Source: Actinomycetota bacterium (GTDB lineage Bacteria > Actinomycetota > Actinomycetes > Nanopelagicales > Nanopelagicaceae). Taken from it: a stretch of DNA of 6,408 bases. Made by a program: the position numbers and the translations under genes. Below the pieces are notes generated by a model, which ran no database searches, was not told the DNA's origin, and was given only the letters and a program-made list of their open reading frames with translations. Of this stretch, positions 5,666 through 6,408 are shown in pieces (within the stretch, counting starts at the first letter, position 1; every line of letters begins with the position of its first letter). The stretch lies in contig WLQO01000065.1 of assembly GCA_009698295.1 (NCBI GenBank), forward strand, positions 1-6,408, given 5' to 3'.

Positions 5666-6408
5666 TTACTCGCTTTTTGTTTTGGCAGCGATCTCAACAG
5701 CTGCAAAATCTAGAGCAAGATGTGATGAAGGTGTAGCAGCCACATTTGCGAAAAAGCCATGGATCATTCCAGGAAATTCGCGATAAATTACTTCCGTCCC
5801 ATGACTTTGCAGCTTTGCTGAGTAATTCTCAGAATCACTCACCAATGGATCGTATTGCGCAGTAATGACTATCGCAGGCGCAACTCCAGCAAGATTTGTC
5901 GCTTGCATTGGAGCGGCATATGGGTTCTTATTGTGGTGATCACCTTGCAGGTATTGATCCCAAAACCATTGCATGGCTTGCGTTGTTAAACCAAAATCTC
6001 TGGCACATTCGTTATATGACTTGGTTGTGAAGTCTCGATCGACACAGGGATATACCAAGAGTTGATAATTAAGTGATACTGATTCATCTCTTGCTTTGAT
6101 GGCAACTGCAGCGGCTAAATTACCTCCTGCGCTATCTCCACCTACGCCGATTCGTGCGGGATCTATCCCTAGCTCTTTAGCGTGCGCTTTAACCCAAAGT
6201 AAGGTGGCATAACAATCATCAAATGGAACAGGAAAGGGATGTTCGGGAGCCTTCTGATAATTAACGCTAATAATTACTGAACCGCTCTGATTTGCTAAAC
6301 GATGTAGCGCTGCATCATAAATATCAAGAAAATTTAATACCCAGCCACCACCGTGGAAGAAAACTAGCGCCGGAGCGCTTTGATCCTCATTTGGGCGGTA
6401 AATGCGAA
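5666..6408 (-). CDS. Alpha/beta hydrolase, hormone-sensitive lipase family (partial at right edge)
   Basis: A carboxylesterase/lipase of the hormone-sensitive-lipase (bacterial family IV) group, expected to hydrolyse short acyl esters in the cytoplasm. My reading of the minus strand finds no stop from 6408 down to the TAA at 5666, so about 247 codons are present and the N-terminus lies beyond the window. No ATG, GTG or TTG occurs in frame between 6408 and the internal TTG Leu codon at 6058, so no start should be placed here. The oxyanion-hole motif HGGGW is at 6341-6355, and GDSAGGN with the nucleophilic serine at 6119-6139 (Ser codon 6131-6133). The acid is Asp of YDPLVSD (codon 5849-5851) and the base His of MIHGFF (codon 5759-5761). 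The triad is complete. Its natural substrate cannot be deduced. It precedes the EamA transporter by 32 bases. Confidence 0.93.
   Translation of the reverse strand, partial: RIYRPNEDQSAPALVFFHGGGWVLNFLDIYDAALHRLANQSGSVIISVNYQKAPEHPFPVPFDDCYATLLWVKAHAKELGIDPARIGVGGDSAGGNLAAAVAIKARDESVSLNYQLLVYPCVDRDFTTKSYNECARDFGLTTQAMQWFWDQYLQGDHHNKNPYAAPMQATNLAGVAPAIVITAQYDPLVSDSENYSAKLQSHGTEVIYREFPGMIHGFFANVAATPSSHLALDFAAVEIAAKTKSE

Noticed and set aside
1..6408. CRISPR arrays, tRNA or rRNA genes, insertion sequences, att sites, toxin-antitoxin pairs or phage genes
   Set aside because: I looked through both strands and found no direct-repeat array, no cloverleaf-like segment, no transposase or integrase motif and no small paired genes. 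All intergenic gaps are shorter than 70 bases.

Overview
The window most likely comes from a small-genome actinobacterium, plausibly a freshwater acI/Nanopelagicales-type lineage. GC is in the mid-40s percent by eye. The signal peptidase carries the Cys-Cys pair and the GDHR..SADSR box common in Actinobacteria. DprA has the actinobacterial-looking SGGAYGID motif, and intergenic gaps are very short. The lineage is inferred from these traits; no tree was built.

Positions 1-3809 hold a compact plus-strand housekeeping block: the 3' part of lepB (signal peptidase I), rnhB (RNase HII), a yraN/UPF0102 gene, comM/yifB (Mg-chelatase-like AAA+ ATPase) and dprA (loader of recombinase on single-stranded DNA). 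This is the well-known actinobacterial order lepB-rnhB-(DUF2469)-yraN-comM-dprA, but the small DUF2469 gene usually found after rnhB is absent. yraN-comM and comM-dprA each overlap by 4 bp, so these three genes look like one translationally coupled unit. A candidate promoter that would give a leaderless mRNA lies directly before yraN. era (ribosome-assembly GTPase, 3842-4759) follows dprA on the same strand, after a short spacer containing an inverted repeat.

Positions 4761-6408 are on the minus strand and converge on era with a single base between stop codons. They hold an EamA/DMT-family transporter and, upstream of it, a hormone-sensitive-lipase-family alpha/beta hydrolase that runs off the right edge of the window. 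The hydrolase reading frame is open from 6408 to its stop at 5666 and retains its whole catalytic machinery, so it is a window-truncated gene, not a broken one.

Functionally the left block combines protein export (LepB), RNA removal from DNA (RNase HII), processing of incoming or recombining DNA (ComM, DprA, possibly YraN) and ribosome assembly (Era). The right block is accessory: a small-molecule exporter or importer and an esterase. No RNA gene, CRISPR array, insertion sequence or phage gene was seen, and no gene-free stretch exceeds 70 bases. I found no convincing novel multi-gene system. The points worth a second look are the candidate leaderless promoters, the altered gene order, the tight convergent junction and an apparent excess of the hexamer GCGATC/GATCGC.
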